A program made the position numbers and the translations under genes. A DNA stretch of 8,745 nt. It comes from DAIDAN01 sp049303335. GTDB taxonomy: Archaea; Aenigmatarchaeota; Aenigmatarchaeia; Aenigmatarchaeales; DAIDAN01. The DNA lies in contig JBAQNA010000045.1 in the NCBI GenBank assembly GCA_049303335.1, forward strand, positions 1-8,745. Reading direction: 5' to 3'. The notes beneath the pieces were generated by a model. It was not told where the DNA came from. It saw only the letters and a program-made list of their open reading frames with translations, and did not search any database. The number at the start of each line of letters is the position of its first letter. The first letter of the stretch is position 1. This document shows positions 1 to 5,021 of this stretch, one piece after another.

Positions 1-1
1 T

Positions 2-706
2 TCCAAGAACGGCAGAAGTAAACTTTTTAAGTCTGGACTCGGAATTCATCATAGAGCATCACCTTACTTGTATTCGTCATACAGTAAAGTGGTGTTCTAC
101 TAAATTATAGGGTTTCTACAGAGCCAGAAAAATGAAAAAATAGCATTTGTTGGGTTGCCCTGCCATGTCGCCGCCGCCAGCAAGTTGCGTGATAAGTTCA
201 ACATCGAATACCTTATTGGAATAGCATGCGGAACAAACTATGATTACATGAAATTTGCAAGTCTTGTGAAAGAACATGGAATTGAGCCTTCTGAAATAAA
301 GAGATATACTTTAAGAGATACGAGAAACTTTATGCCGTATTTTCATTTTGAAACCGAAGACAAAAGGATAGAGATTCCTGTGAGCAGGACTGTTGATTGC
401 AGACATGATAATTGCAAGAAATGCGAGGATTATCTTGGCTATGAATCAGATATATCTTTTGGCACTCTTGGCTCCCCAAGAGGCTGGTCAATAGCGTTTA
501 TAAGAAACAGTAAAGGTAAAGAGTTGTTGAATTTGGCTGAGGAAAAAGGCTATGTTGAAACAAAGCCGGTAAAAGACAGCTTTTTATCCAGATCATATCG
601 ATTCTTTCCAAGAAAAACATATCTTTATTTTTCATTCAAGACAGATAATCTAACAGGGACATATTTAATGGCTGACTTCAAAAAGAACTATTTAAGAAAA
701 ATCTAA
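2..706 (+). pseudogene. FrhB/FdhB C-terminal-like protein, broken by an in-frame stop
   Basis: The reading frame from base 2 meets TAA at 101-103 and is then open to TAA at 704-706. The part after the stop reads KIAFVGLPCH then VAAASKLRDKF, followed by a DCRHDNCKKCEDY cysteine cluster and ISFGTLGSPRGWS. These match my knowledge of the beta subunit of coenzyme F420 hydrogenase/dehydrogenase (C-terminal domain), a flavin and iron-sulfur protein that passes electrons between F420 and a partner. The stretch before the stop (ASPYLYSSYSKVVFY) also resembles the family region just upstream of the G-x-PC motif, so the stop seems to interrupt a once continuous gene. A TTG at 155 could start a shorter 183-residue protein, but homology clearly begins upstream of it. 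The DNA is AT-rich (about 32% GC in the line at 241-300), unlike the next gene, which suggests transfer from another source. The 5' part lies outside the window, so a working short protein or a sequencing error cannot be excluded. Confidence 0.6.
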
Positions 707-728
707 TATGATGAATTATAGAAAAAAT

Positions 729-754
729 CAAGATGCCGCTAATCTTGCAGTTTT
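729..754 (+). terminator. Possible weak hairpin terminator after the FrhB-like remnant
   Basis: CAAGAT (729-734) can pair with ATCTTG (742-747) around a 7-base loop, with TTTT at 751-754 shortly after. It lies about 23 bases past the stop of the FrhB-like remnant. A 6-bp stem is weak and may be chance. The rest of 707-843 shows no convincing gene. Confidence 0.22.
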
Positions 755-843
755 CTTGCATCAAATAAAGCGAATTATGCAACATATTATATTCAGTTGA
801 TGGCGGAGAATCAAGTTCGAGTTTATATTCAGGCAGTTTTCTA

Positions 844-879
844 TTTATATAATTCAAAAACCAATATCAATCAAGTGAT
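844..879 (+). promoter_or_regulatory. TATA-like box and ribosome binding site of the CBS-domain gene
   Basis: TTTATATAA at 844-852 resembles an archaeal TATA box and would place transcription start near 873-878. GTGAT at 875-879 matches the archaeal anti-Shine-Dalgarno partner and lies 4 bases before the ATG at 884. Together they support ATG 884 over the in-frame TTG at 797, although the predicted leader would be very short. Confidence 0.4.
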
Positions 880-883
880 TTTT

Positions 884-2023
884 ATGTTAGTCCGCGATGT
901 TATGAGCAAAAACGTGCTGACGCTCGGGCCGAAGGACACGGTGAGCAAGTTCATCGGGCTGATGGAGCAGCATCGCGTGCACGAAGTCCCGATAGTTGAC
1001 GGCAAGAAGTTTCTCGGCATAGTCCATTACAAAACCATTGCGTCAAAAAGATTTTCCGATCCTTCGAAGGAAAAGCTTGAGACTCTTATTGAAAAAATCC
1101 AGGCATTGGGCGAGGACAACACTCTTGAGGAGGCTGCGGACATGATTTTTAAGGCTGGTTTCCGCGCGATTCCGGTTTGTTCCGGCGGCAGTGTTACCGG
1201 AATAATTTCCGTTTTCGACCTTCTTAACGCGTTTTCCAAGCGGCAGGAATTCAGGGAAACCTCGGCGGAAGGCATAATGAGCGCTTCCGAAGTTATCGGG
1301 ATTGACAGCGACATAGGGAAGGCGCGCGTTCTCATGAGGGAGAAAAACATTTCGCGCCTGCCCGTAGTTGACGCGGAGGGAAAACTGCGCGGAGTGGTTG
1401 CGACTTTTGATTTGCTTAAGACGATAAAACCAAGCGAGAAGATGACATGGTACTCGATGGCAGCAGAGAAGGAAACAATTATGGGAGTCCAGATATCGGC
1501 AATAATGAACGACGAGCCGCTGACAGCCGAAAAGAAAACCAGACTAAGCGATATAGCGGACATGATGATCAAGTACAAAAACACGGGGGCTGTCATAGTT
1601 GAAAACGATGCGCCGATAGGCGTTGTCACAACGCGGGACATGCTGGAATTTTACTTGAGCAAAAGGGAGAAAAAAGGCGCTTACGTCCAGATTACAGGCC
1701 TCGGAAACGAGGATGAGATGGTTGCAGCCGCCGCGGACAGTATGATTCGCGACTCGCTCCAGAAGATATCATCGCTCCTGCCGGTCCAGTTCCTTTTCCT
1801 GCATGTGAAAAAATATGACAAGGGCGGAAAAACTAAATACTCCGTGCGCTGCAGGCTGATGACTGACAAGGGAATTTTCATAAGCCGCGCAATCGGCTGG
1901 GACTTGCGCGACGCGGCGGGGCAGGCGCTGGACGAGGTTGAAAAGATAATAATCAGGGACAAGGAAAGAAAGCGCGACAAAAACATTCACAGGAATCGCG
2001 CAACGAAGAGTAGGGAAGAGTAA
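884..2023 (+). CDS. Four-CBS-domain protein with C-terminal HPF/RaiA-like domain
   Basis: This 379-residue protein has four CBS repeats at about residues 2-52, 65-117, 126-180 and 202-257. CBS pairs usually bind adenine nucleotides; the last repeat keeps the ribose/phosphate-type motif GVVTTRD (246-252). Residues 266-360 have the strand-helix-three-strand-helix order of the hibernation promoting factor (HPF/RaiA) fold: VQITGLGNEDE, a helix to about 297, FLFLHVKKYD, KYSVRCRLMTDKGIFIS, then a helix around DLRDAAGQALDEVEKII. The tail (358-379) is rich in Lys and Arg, as expected for RNA contact. I infer a cytosolic ribosome-binding protein whose activity is set by the ATP/AMP state. The ATG at 884 is preceded by GTGAT; an in-frame TTG at 797 would add 29 residues that resemble no CBS sequence. 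The small minus-strand gene converges on it with 3 bases between the stops. CBS identity is very sure; the HPF assignment is likely but rests on pattern only. Confidence 0.88.
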   Translation: MLVRDVMSKNVLTLGPKDTVSKFIGLMEQHRVHEVPIVDGKKFLGIVHYKTIASKRFSDPSKEKLETLIEKIQALGEDNTLEEAADMIFKAGFRAIPVCSGGSVTGIISVFDLLNAFSKRQEFRETSAEGIMSASEVIGIDSDIGKARVLMREKNISRLPVVDAEGKLRGVVATFDLLKTIKPSEKMTWYSMAAEKETIMGVQISAIMNDEPLTAEKKTRLSDIADMMIKYKNTGAVIVENDAPIGVVTTRDMLEFYLSKREKKGAYVQITGLGNEDEMVAAAADSMIRDSLQKISSLLPVQFLFLHVKKYDKGGKTKYSVRCRLMTDKGIFISRAIGWDLRDAAGQALDEVEKIIIRDKERKRDKNIHRNRATKSREE

Positions 2024-2026
2024 AAA

Positions 2027-2197
2027 TTAATCAACACTTATTTCCAATATGGGAGTTTTTTTATTATCGTAAACTATTCCTGTTCCGCTTTCTTCATTTG
2101 CCGAGATGTCAAACAATTTATTTCCAGAACTATCTTTAACAGAATACGTTCCGTCTTCTTTGGCGCTCGTTACTTTCAATACGGCTGGTTCCGGCAT
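2027..2197 (-). CDS. Small acidic protein, 56 residues, unknown function, probably leaderless
   Basis: On the minus strand ATG at 2197-2195 opens a 56-codon frame to TAA at 2029-2027. The peptide begins MPEPAVLKVTSAKEDGTYSV and ends with TPILEISVD. It is rich in Asp, Glu, Lys, Ser, Gly and Thr with alternating hydrophobic residues, as in a small beta-strand protein, and has no membrane segment or cysteine. No ribosome binding site precedes the ATG, but TTTATTTAAA (2228-2219 on the minus strand) sits about 26 bases upstream, the spacing for a leaderless archaeal transcript starting at the ATG. I do not recognise the family. An overlapping + strand frame (2106-2354) has no such promoter and a less protein-like composition. 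The gene is AT-rich like the FrhB remnant, so it may also be acquired. Confidence 0.5.
   Translation of the reverse strand: MPEPAVLKVTSAKEDGTYSVKDSSGNKLFDISANEESGTGIVYDNKKTPILEISVD
2056..2062 (+). terminator. T-tract likely ending the CBS-domain transcript
   Basis: A run of seven T lies 33 bases after the stop of the CBS-domain gene. Archaeal RNA polymerase can terminate on such tracts without a hairpin. It lies inside the antisense small gene, so it would end transcription before running far through it. Confidence 0.35.
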
Positions 2198-2218
2198 AAT
2201 GAAAGATAAAATACAATC

Positions 2219-2228
2219 TTTAAATAAA
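2219..2228 (-). promoter_or_regulatory. TATA-like box of the small minus-strand gene
   Basis: Read on the minus strand the bases are TTTATTTAAA, centred about 26 bases before the ATG at 2197. No other element is seen between it and the start. Confidence 0.4.
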
Positions 2229-2264
2229 GCTTTTCAATCGGTGTTTCGAAATAATCATATGCTC

Positions 2265-2284
2265 AAAAACGCTGAAGCGTTTTT
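2265..2284. repeat. Perfect inverted repeat between two divergent genes
   Basis: AAAAACGCT (2265-2273) and AGCGTTTTT (2276-2284) are perfect 9-base complements around GA. The element lies between the divergent starts at 2197 (minus) and 2359 (plus). It could be an operator for a dimeric regulator, or a transcription-blocking hairpin, since it ends in five T on either strand. Confidence 0.4.
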
Positions 2285-2320
2285 GGCAACGTGCACGAAA
2301 AATAAAAATTTTCGGCATGC

Positions 2321-2354
2321 CGGAAAACCGCAGGTTTTCCGTGCAGTCTGGTGA
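2321..2354 (+). promoter_or_regulatory. Leader hairpin and ribosome binding site of the nuclease gene
   Basis: CGGAAAACC (2321-2329) pairs perfectly with GGTTTTCCG (2333-2341) around GCA. Nine bases later GGTGA (2350-2354) lies 4 bases before the ATG at 2359 and fixes that start. A palindrome CGGCATGCCG overlaps the hairpin at 2313-2322. An A/T-rich stretch at 2298-2310 could hold the TATA element, but it is not clear-cut. Confidence 0.45.
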
Positions 2355-2358
2355 CCTT

Positions 2359-3159
2359 ATGAACAAGATTGCGTTTGCAGCCGCGATTCTGGTGACCGTG
2401 TCCGTATTCCTTATTCAGCAGGCGGCCGCCAAGCCCTCCGCGGAAACGGCTTTAGTTTCAAGGGTGATAGACGGAGACACTTTCGAGATTGGAAACGGCG
2501 CCGAAGTTCGGATTCTCGGAATAAACACGCCGGAAAAGAAGCAGCCGCTGTATGAGAACGCTTCGGCTTTTCTGAAAAGCCTCATTGGCGGGAAGAATGT
2601 CACAATGGAAAAGGATATTGTCGATACTGACAAATACGGAAGGCAATTGAGATACGTTTTCATCGGCGGAGCTTTTGTTGAGGAAGAAATCCTTGAAAAA
2701 GGGCTTGCGAACGCATTTATAATTCCGCCGAACGAAAAATATTCCGAAAGGCTGAAGGAAGCGGAGCAATACGCGAAGGAAAACGATTTGGGATTATGGA
2801 ATTCAAGCGGATATTATTCATGCATTTCAATCCCGGAGTTCAATTGGGACGCGCTCGGCAACGACAATGAGAATCTTAACGGCGAGTCTGTTTATTTGAA
2901 AAACAATTGTGATGTTACAATAAGCATGGCTGGCTGGACGCTGAAAAATTCCGGGACAAAAATTTACAAGTTCGGAAAGTTCTTTCTTGCGCCGGAGCAG
3001 TCGGTGAAAATCCATTCCGGCTGCGGCAGCGATTCGGGCGCGGAATTTTTCTGGTGCGGCAAAAAGGCGATTTGGAACAACAACGGCGATACGCTTTATC
3101 TTCGCGATGCGGGAGGGCTTCTTGTTTTAAGCGAGACGTATGCTGGAAAAGGCGGATAA
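2359..3159 (+). CDS. Secreted thermonuclease (SNase family) with C-terminal lamin-tail domain
   Basis: The 266-residue protein starts with a hydrophobic signal segment (residues 3-24, ending QAAAK), so it should be exported. Residues 30-148 form a staphylococcal-nuclease-like domain: VIDGDT (37-41), VRILGINTPE (50-59) and DKYGRQ (91-96). By family knowledge the catalytic Arg, Glu and Arg correspond to R51, E59 and R95, all present. The Asp before TPE in S. aureus nuclease is replaced by Asn57. Residues 152-262 look like a lamin-tail domain (LNGESVYLKNN, AGWTLKNSG, and NNNGDTLYLRDAGG), a beta-sandwich common on secreted nucleases. Four cysteines in this domain (155, 184, 222, 233) could form disulfides. 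The start is ATG 2359, set by GGTGA at 2350-2354; an in-frame ATG at 2317 would bury the signal and run through a hairpin. The likely role is to degrade external nucleic acid for nutrition or defence. Confidence 0.9.
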   Translation: MNKIAFAAAILVTVSVFLIQQAAAKPSAETALVSRVIDGDTFEIGNGAEVRILGINTPEKKQPLYENASAFLKSLIGGKNVTMEKDIVDTDKYGRQLRYVFIGGAFVEEEILEKGLANAFIIPPNEKYSERLKEAEQYAKENDLGLWNSSGYYSCISIPEFNWDALGNDNENLNGESVYLKNNCDVTISMAGWTLKNSGTKIYKFGKFFLAPEQSVKIHSGCGSDSGAEFFWCGKKAIWNNNGDTLYLRDAGGLLVLSETYAGKGG

Positions 3160-3167
3160 AGACAAGG

Positions 3168-3176
3168 CTTAAATAA
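3168..3176 (+). promoter_or_regulatory. TATA-like box of the tRNA-Val gene
   Basis: CTTAAATAA lies just after the nuclease stop and is centred about 29 bases before the first tRNA base at 3201, the usual archaeal spacing. It suggests the tRNA has its own promoter. Confidence 0.5.
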
Positions 3177-3219
3177 TTGCGGAAAACAATCTGATTAAGC
3201 GGGTCTATAGTCTATCGGT

Positions 3220-3305
3220 TGAGCTTTTTTCTTTTGGTAACGAGCATGAAAAAGAAAAAATCCCAGGCAAAAAAGAAAATAAATCATAGAGAAAAGCTTC
3301 GATGG
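3220..3305 (+). other. tRNA intron 1 (86 bases) in the D loop, position 20/21
   Basis: The exon D stem (3210-3213/3307-3310) stacks on a 4-bp central helix ATCG (3214-3217)/CGAT (3300-3303). A 3-base bulge lies on each side: GTT (3218-3220) and GGA (3304-3306). A 12-bp intron helix follows (3221-3232 with 3288-3299, two G-U pairs). This is a strict hBHBh' splicing motif. Cutting after the second base of each bulge gives these ends. Confidence 0.82.
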
Positions 3306-3343
3306 AGGACGCTACCCTCACACGGTAGAGAGCCTGGTTCAAT

Positions 3344-3399
3344 AAGCCCTTTTCTTTTTGCAAAAAGAAAAGCGCTTGCGGAAAAGAAAAATTTGAAAA
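3344..3399 (+). other. tRNA intron 2 (56 bases) in the T loop, position 59/60
   Basis: The T stem (3333-3337/3401-3405) stacks on a central helix TTCA (3338-3341)/TGAA (3394-3397). Bulges are ATA (3342-3344) and AAT (3398-3400). The inner helix is imperfect: A3345-T3393 and G3346-T3392, then an internal loop, then TTTTCTTTTT (3350-3359) with GAAAAGAAAA (3381-3390). A competing local hairpin pairs 3349-3359 with 3362-3372. The motif is therefore a relaxed BHB on the intron side. Confidence 0.78.
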
Positions 3400-3421
3400 T
3401 CCGGGTAGACCCACCAAATGG

Positions 3422-3426
3422 TTTTT
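3422..3426 (+). terminator. T-tract after the tRNA gene
   Basis: Five T begin 6 bases after the encoded CCA and could end tRNA transcription. The following bases to 3458 are A/T-rich with no gene seen. Confidence 0.35.
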
Positions 3427-3458
3427 CTTATATTTCTCAATATGCCCCTTTTCGATTG

Positions 3459-3476
3459 GTTTCGCTTGAGCGAAAC
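3459..3476. repeat. Short perfect inverted repeat downstream of the tRNA
   Basis: GTTTCGCT (3459-3466) and AGCGAAAC (3469-3476) are perfect complements around TG. It lies in the 103-base gap between the tRNA and the convergent pilus operon. The role is unknown; it may be part of a two-sided termination region. Confidence 0.35.
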
Positions 3477-3494
3477 GAGACAATTATATTGGTG

Positions 3495-3517
3495 AAAAAC
3501 TTTTCTCGCGAGAAAAG
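3495..3517 (-). terminator. Hairpin plus T-tract terminator of the pilus operon
   Basis: CTTTTCTCG/CGAGAAAAG form a perfect 18-base inverted repeat (3500-3517). On the minus strand it starts 2 bases after the stop of the last operon gene and is followed by five T (3499-3495). The layout is like a bacterial intrinsic terminator; in archaea the T-tract alone may be enough. Confidence 0.5.
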
Positions 3518-3519
3518 AT

Positions 3520-4017
3520 TCACGGATAATTGAATTCCGTGGAGCTGAAGAAGCCGCTGCTTGAGAGGTTGAAGCCGAATCTCACGCTGCCGCACGAGGC
3601 AATCGTGTGCGCCGCCGTCATTTGGATTCCCTGTTCCGCAAGCTTTCTTGAAAAGAAGTTCTCGGTCGAGGAAATTTCCTCGTCAAGGGCGCCGCAGCTT
3701 GAGATAAAAGCAGTATCGTTGAGGCTCTTTTTTATCATGCCTATGTACCCGAGCTCGCTCATTTCAGAGCTTTCCGTGAGGCTTATGGCGCCGAATCCCG
3801 AGAAATAGTGGCTGATTATCAGAAGGAGCGACGCTATTATGACCGCGGATATTATGAAAAACTGCCCTTTCCGAACCGCAGGGAAAAAGTTGAGTCTGTT
3901 TCCTGCTTCAGTTCCATGGATGCGCGAAAAGTAAGATTTTTCGGCACACCGGAAACTTTCGTCTCCGTGCGATTCCAGATTCTCCAATATGTTCTTTTTG
4001 TTTTTCATAACAATCAT
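3520..4017 (-). CDS. Pilin-like protein with class III signal motif and long pre-sequence
   Basis: This 165-residue protein has RKGQ at residues 49-52 followed by a hydrophobic segment (53-70, FFIISAVIIASLLLIIS). That is the class III layout: a charged stretch, K-G-Q, then a membrane helix that becomes the filament core after prepilin peptidase cuts before Q52. The pre-sequence of about 51 residues is much longer than usual (commonly under 20). No ATG, GTG or TTG start was seen just before the motif, since the valine there is GTT. Mature residues 71-165 are polar with two cysteines (108 and 142), a possible disulfide. ATG 4017 lies one base after the preceding gene's stop; a second ATG at 4008 is also possible. 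As the last gene of the pilus operon it is likely a minor pilin or accessory subunit. The family is not recognised beyond the signal. Confidence 0.68.
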   Translation of the reverse strand: MIVMKNKKNILENLESHGDESFRCAEKSYFSRIHGTEAGNRLNFFPAVRKGQFFIISAVIIASLLLIISHYFSGFGAISLTESSEMSELGYIGMIKKSLNDTAFISSCGALDEEISSTENFFSRKLAEQGIQMTAAHTIASCGSVRFGFNLSSSGFFSSTEFNYP

Positions 4018-4018
4018 A

Positions 4019-4984
4019 CTAAGCCATTCCCAGCCTTAATGCTATCATGAATATTCCGAACCCGGTGGCTGTGAGTATGACGCTGTGCTTGACGCCGGCC
4101 AGCGCGGAGTTCGAGCCGATTTGCCCCGCAATCAGGCCGCTGAAAATCCCCTGCACTATTATCATCGAGAAAAAAAGCGCCCTGTAATAGCTCATGGCTC
4201 CGGTGCCGAACGAGAACATCGCGGAAAGCGTGGTGAACGTGGAGCAGGAAATGCACATTATGTTTCCGGCGGTGCAGGAAGCGCAGGGGTCGTTGAATCC
4301 GCCGCTATCGCCGCCGCCCATGAGCCCTCCCCCAAGGTTCATTTCCAGCATTGGAAAAAGCGTCTTGGAGAGCGATATGACTATGGCGATGAACACGAAA
4401 TAAATTATGTACATTATGGATATGTGCTGCGTCATTGCGCTGGTCCTTTCCTTCTGCGATTCCTTTATTGTGTTCACGTCCGTTGCCACGGATTCCATTG
4501 TTTCGGCTATGTCGCCGCCGCTGCTGTATGCCTCGTTCATTATTCTTGTCGACCTTGTGATTATCTCGGAATTCTTCATCCTTCCGGAAAACCTGTTCAG
4601 GACCTCCTGCAGGGGTATTCCCCACGAGAGCTGGTCGCTTATCTTTTTTATTTCCTTTGACAGCTTCCCGTAATCCGTCCTTGTCGCGGACCTGAACGCG
4701 TCGGGCAGGCTCGTCCCGGCCTTCTGCGATTCCGCTATATCCCTCAAAAAAATCGGAAACTGCTCCTCGATCGCCCTTATTCTTTCATTGTTGAAATACG
4801 CGACGAATATGAAAGGCAGGAATCCCACGAGCAGCGATATTATGACAAAGTTTCCGAGCAGCCCCGCATCATTGTAAAAAAGGACAATGCCGGCCAGAAG
4901 AATTATGCCACCGATTACCGGCGGAATATGCGTGAAATCCGAGAAAAATCCCTTTTTCTGCTCCTGATATTCATTCATAATCAT
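4019..4984 (-). CDS. Type II secretion F-domain (TadC/PilC-like) membrane protein, second copy
   Basis: The 321-residue inner-membrane protein has a T2SSF domain at about 75-210, with membrane segments near 22-37, 44-63, 188-207, 268-288 and 298-315. The pattern QFPIFLRDIAESQKAGTSL and the later SSGGDIAETMESVA are typical of platform proteins that sit under the pilus and respond to the assembly ATPase. An unusual Gly-rich loop at 217-250 holds C234-x2-C237-x6-C244-x2-C247 between two membrane segments; this four-cysteine set could bind metal or form disulfides. The start ATG 4984 follows AAGTGA and is 37 bases after the first platform gene; ATG 4978 is an alternative. A pair of platform proteins, rather than one, is common in archaeal pilus and archaellum-like clusters. 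Confidence 0.85.
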   Translation of the reverse strand: MIMNEYQEQKKGFFSDFTHIPPVIGGIILLAGIVLFYNDAGLLGNFVIISLLVGFLPFIFVAYFNNERIRAIEEQFPIFLRDIAESQKAGTSLPDAFRSATRTDYGKLSKEIKKISDQLSWGIPLQEVLNRFSGRMKNSEIITRSTRIMNEAYSSGGDIAETMESVATDVNTIKESQKERTSAMTQHISIMYIIYFVFIAIVISLSKTLFPMLEMNLGGGLMGGGDSGGFNDPCASCTAGNIMCISCSTFTTLSAMFSFGTGAMSYYRALFFSMIIVQGIFSGLIAGQIGSNSALAGVKHSVILTATGFGIFMIALRLGMA

Positions 4985-5021
4985 TCACTTTAAGGCTTGT
5001 TTCAAACCGGCATTGGACGGA

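Larger units (their letters stand above)
3201..3416 (+). tRNA. tRNA-Val(CAC) with D-loop and T-loop introns
   Basis: Exons are 3201-3219, 3306-3343 and 3400-3416, giving a 74-base mature tRNA with CCA encoded at 3414-3416. The acceptor stem GGGTCTA (3201-3207) pairs with TAGACCC (3406-3412), with discriminator A3413. The D stem is GTCT (3210-3213) with GGAC (3307-3310). The anticodon stem CTACC (3312-3316) pairs with GGTAG (3324-3328) around loop CTCACAC, so the anticodon is CAC (3319-3321) and reads valine GTG. The T stem CCTGG (3333-3337) pairs with CCGGG (3401-3405), one G-U pair, and the joined T loop is TTCAATT. T8, A14, G18-G19, A21, T54-T55-C56 and A58 all appear only after both introns are removed. 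Oddities: a T at position 15, a 4-base variable loop (AGAG), and a minimal 7-base D loop. Intron ends follow BHB geometry and could shift by a base. Confidence 0.88.

Noticed and set aside
708..800. 30-residue + strand frame after the FrhB-like remnant
   Set aside because: Very short, no ribosome binding site, no recognisable pattern, and it overlaps a possible terminator hairpin.
797..883. 29-residue N-terminal extension of the CBS protein from TTG 797
   Set aside because: The extension contains the TATA-like box and the GTGAT site and does not resemble CBS sequence; ATG 884 fits better.
1027..1641. Long minus strand frame opposite the CBS gene
   Set aside because: Shadow of four clear CBS repeats; no ribosome site or recognisable domain.
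2106..2354. 82-residue + strand frame
   Set aside because: Lies opposite the better-supported small minus-strand gene, runs through two hairpins, has no promoter or ribosome site and overlaps the nuclease leader.
3220..3399. Repeated CTTTT/AAAAG tracts as a possible CRISPR or repeat array
   Set aside because: Units are uneven and without spacers; they are explained by intron pairing.
3219..3533. + and minus strand frames across the tRNA locus
   Set aside because: They are low-complexity Lys/Phe-rich frames made by the A/T-rich introns of the tRNA gene.
4085..4660. Long + strand frame opposite the second platform protein
   Set aside because: Shadow frame with no start signal or domain pattern.
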